Positions 62,395 to 64,000 of a DNA stretch of 64,000 nucleotides are shown in pieces. Every line of letters begins with the position of its first letter. The first letter of the stretch is position 1. A program made the position numbers and the translations under genes. The stretch comes from Gonapodya sp. JEL0774 (lineage: Eukaryota > Monoblepharomycota > Monoblepharidomycetes > Monoblepharidales > Gonapodyaceae): positions 5,746 to 69,745 of the forward strand of contig JADIIX010000006.1 of NCBI GenBank assembly GCA_027604505.1, given 5' to 3'. The notes under the pieces were generated by a model. It was not told the DNA's origin, made no database searches, and was given only the letters and a program-made list of their open reading frames with translations.

Positions 62395-62747
62395 TTTGGA
62401 GAGCTCAGAATGTTTTCACGAATTTCCGTCCTGCGTTCATATGCATGAATTTTTTGCGCGATGGTGTGTGTTCTCCTCCCTCAACAACTGCTATTTATGT
62501 AAATCTTTCCAAAGCAAAAGATTCCATACCTCGCTACGGACTCAGCAAAGTTAATAAAATGTAAGAAAAAAATAGCTTGGAGAGAGCTCGTAAGGAGGTG
62601 AAGAGAGGCATGAGAGCTAATGTAATACAAGCTTTGAGGTGCCCACTCCGTCCACTGACTCCTGATGATCGACCTTTCGGCAACCCCATAGCACAGTAAT
62701 TCGGAAGCCCATTATAGTTCCGTGGCAGTTTAATTCAGTCACAAAAG
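62395..62747. promoter_or_regulatory. divergent intergenic region of CFAP69 and the edge gene
   Basis: About 350 bp between the CFAP69 start and the start of the right-edge gene. It should hold both promoters. No RFX-type X-box of the kind that controls cilia genes in animals could be identified by eye. Confidence 0.35.
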
Positions 62748-64000
62748 ATGCAGTCGTCGTGGCTGTCAACAAGATTTCCACCCAGAACTGTCGATCAGAC
62801 GGTTGCTCGAATGAAGTCGGAACCTTCTGATGGAGGAGTGGGTCTCTTCTTGACCCCACCTACAATGTCGGCAGTCTCCAACAAGAGGCAGAAGGTATGT
62901 CTCAATTGATTATCAATTGATTAAATGCCTATGCCTCATTAGGCCTGAAACTCTAACGCTTCACCTATCTTCCCGAAATTTATGGACGACACAATGGGCA
63001 ATTACAAACTCTAACTCCTCCGACAGTCTTTCGAAGATCTTCCCTCGTTCACTGCGCTAGCGGATTCGGTCAAGCACGGGCCGAGGTCAGCAACGGCACC
63101 CGGTACTTCTGCACCGTCAGCCCTCTCTGCAAGTCGACCGCCTGGGTCAGTGTGCCGCCCGAAGGATCCCCCGGACAAGTCAGGTGTGCAGGTCGAGCAG
63201 CCGCAAAAGATGGTTAGCTCGCATCGCCGTTATTTTGGGTAACCATCATCCCTAAGTTCTTGTTCCGAATCGAATGCTTCTACCACAGTCATTTTTCGCC
63301 ACACTGATGTTTCAGAATGGTGGTCAACGACAGATCCCCTCCAACTTCAACTCGCAGGTTTCCCTCCCCCTTCCACCGCTTCCGTCCAGCACCTCGCCCC
63401 CAACTCCTGTGGCACGTTCGACTGTTCCCTCCACTCACTCTCCTCCAAGTGCACTCATCCCTTCCGCACCATCTGTACGCAATCTCTACCGGCACACGCT
63501 TCGCATCGACGCGACAAACGGTCCTTCTTATCCCCTGCATCACGGTCGACCTCACCTCCATCCCCGCCCGGATGGCTTCCGCCGAGTTCGAGTGGCGTTT
63601 CGATGGCCAGACAATGTTCGCCTCGCTAGACCCCTTCCCCTGGGTACTGACGTGCGCCACCTCGTAAAAGTCAGTGAGGTTCCCGTGGCAGGAGGGGTGG
63701 GTGCAAGTCGTGATATGTTGGATGACACAACAGAGGTGCCAAATCGGAGTGAAGGAGGTGGCGTTGACTTCGACGAGCTAGAGAGAATCGAATCTTCGGC
63801 TTTGGAGACATCGAAGTCGCTGATGTCGCAACAACCTTGTTTGGTTGAGAATGGCGATACGGTCACGCTTCAAACCACCGCCAGGCTTCGAGCGACACAA
63901 GGCTTGTGGACTCAACCCTCTGACATTCCAATTGATGGTGCTTGCCCCTCCCAAGTCCCAGAACTGGATGCCTCGTTATCGTTTGTCTCCTCCTCTCCGA
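62748..64000 (+). CDS. hypothetical protein, 3' end beyond the window
   Basis: Start MQSSWLSTRFPPRTVDQTVA at 62748. Exon 1 ends NKRQK at 62898; exon 2 begins SFEDLPSFTALADSVKHGPR; exon 3 begins near 63313 and is still open at the window end. The sequence is Ser/Pro-rich and mostly disordered, with RNLYRHTLRIDATNGPSY as the only folded-looking segment. Not recognised. The codon use and splice sites are like those of neighbouring genes, so it is very probably real. Confidence 0.55.

Overview
This is nuclear DNA from a zoosporic (flagellated, chytrid-like) fungus. The genes carry many short GT-AG introns, mostly 55-150 bases, and the families are typically fungal: a Zn2Cys6 regulator, a GCN4-type bZIP, a fungal-type GATA factor, TVP18, and a DUF1748/Atg44 mitofissin. 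A gene at 57741-62394 matches the cilium and flagellum protein CFAP69, which yeasts and moulds lack. No rRNA, tRNA, CRISPR array or intact transposon was recognised. Exons were joined by hand from reading frame, splice signals and family similarity. Junctions described as phase-checked were verified base by base; the others are approximate.

Layout. 1-5.7 kb: a GC-rich edge, a Zn2Cys6 transcription factor and two tandem, diverged TVP18-like Golgi membrane protein genes. 5.9-14 kb: a mitochondrial PPR protein, an ERG25-like membrane di-iron hydroxylase (minus strand) and an RMND1/RMD1 homologue. 14-24 kb: DNA polymerase eta (minus), a bZIP regulator, a 93-residue acidic protein (minus), PEX3 (minus) and a fumarylacetoacetate-hydrolase family enzyme. 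24-37 kb: a GATA factor (minus), an ADO-type thiol dioxygenase with unusual insertions, a DEP-domain protein (minus), a small two-exon mitofissin (Atg44) gene, RNase P/MRP subunit POP4 and an alpha/beta hydrolase. 37-44 kb: an LSH/HELLS/DDM1-type chromatin remodeller, a mitochondrial carrier (minus) and a DcpS scavenger decapping enzyme (minus). 44.4 kb: an assembly gap flanked by poly-G and poly-C. 44.6-52.2 kb: two unrecognised proteins, a Gfd2/YDR514C-like DEDD exonuclease and a DUF6787-like membrane protein. 52.5-64 kb: a CDC25-type RasGEF, a 3-hydroxyacyl-CoA dehydrogenase (minus), CFAP69 (minus) and a gene cut off by the right edge.

The genes do not form one pathway. Mitochondrial function recurs (PPR, RMND1, FAHD-like, mitofissin, carrier, DUF6787, HADH), beside peroxisome biogenesis, genome maintenance (Pol eta, HELLS), RNA turnover (POP4, DcpS) and signalling (RasGEF, bZIP, GATA, DEP). 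Several pairs are divergent and share 350-550 bp upstream regions. No new multigene system was found. The most interesting items are the CFAP69 homologue, the mitofissin gene, the TVP18 tandem pair with its frame-preserving 15-nt microexon, and the insertions in the thiol dioxygenase.
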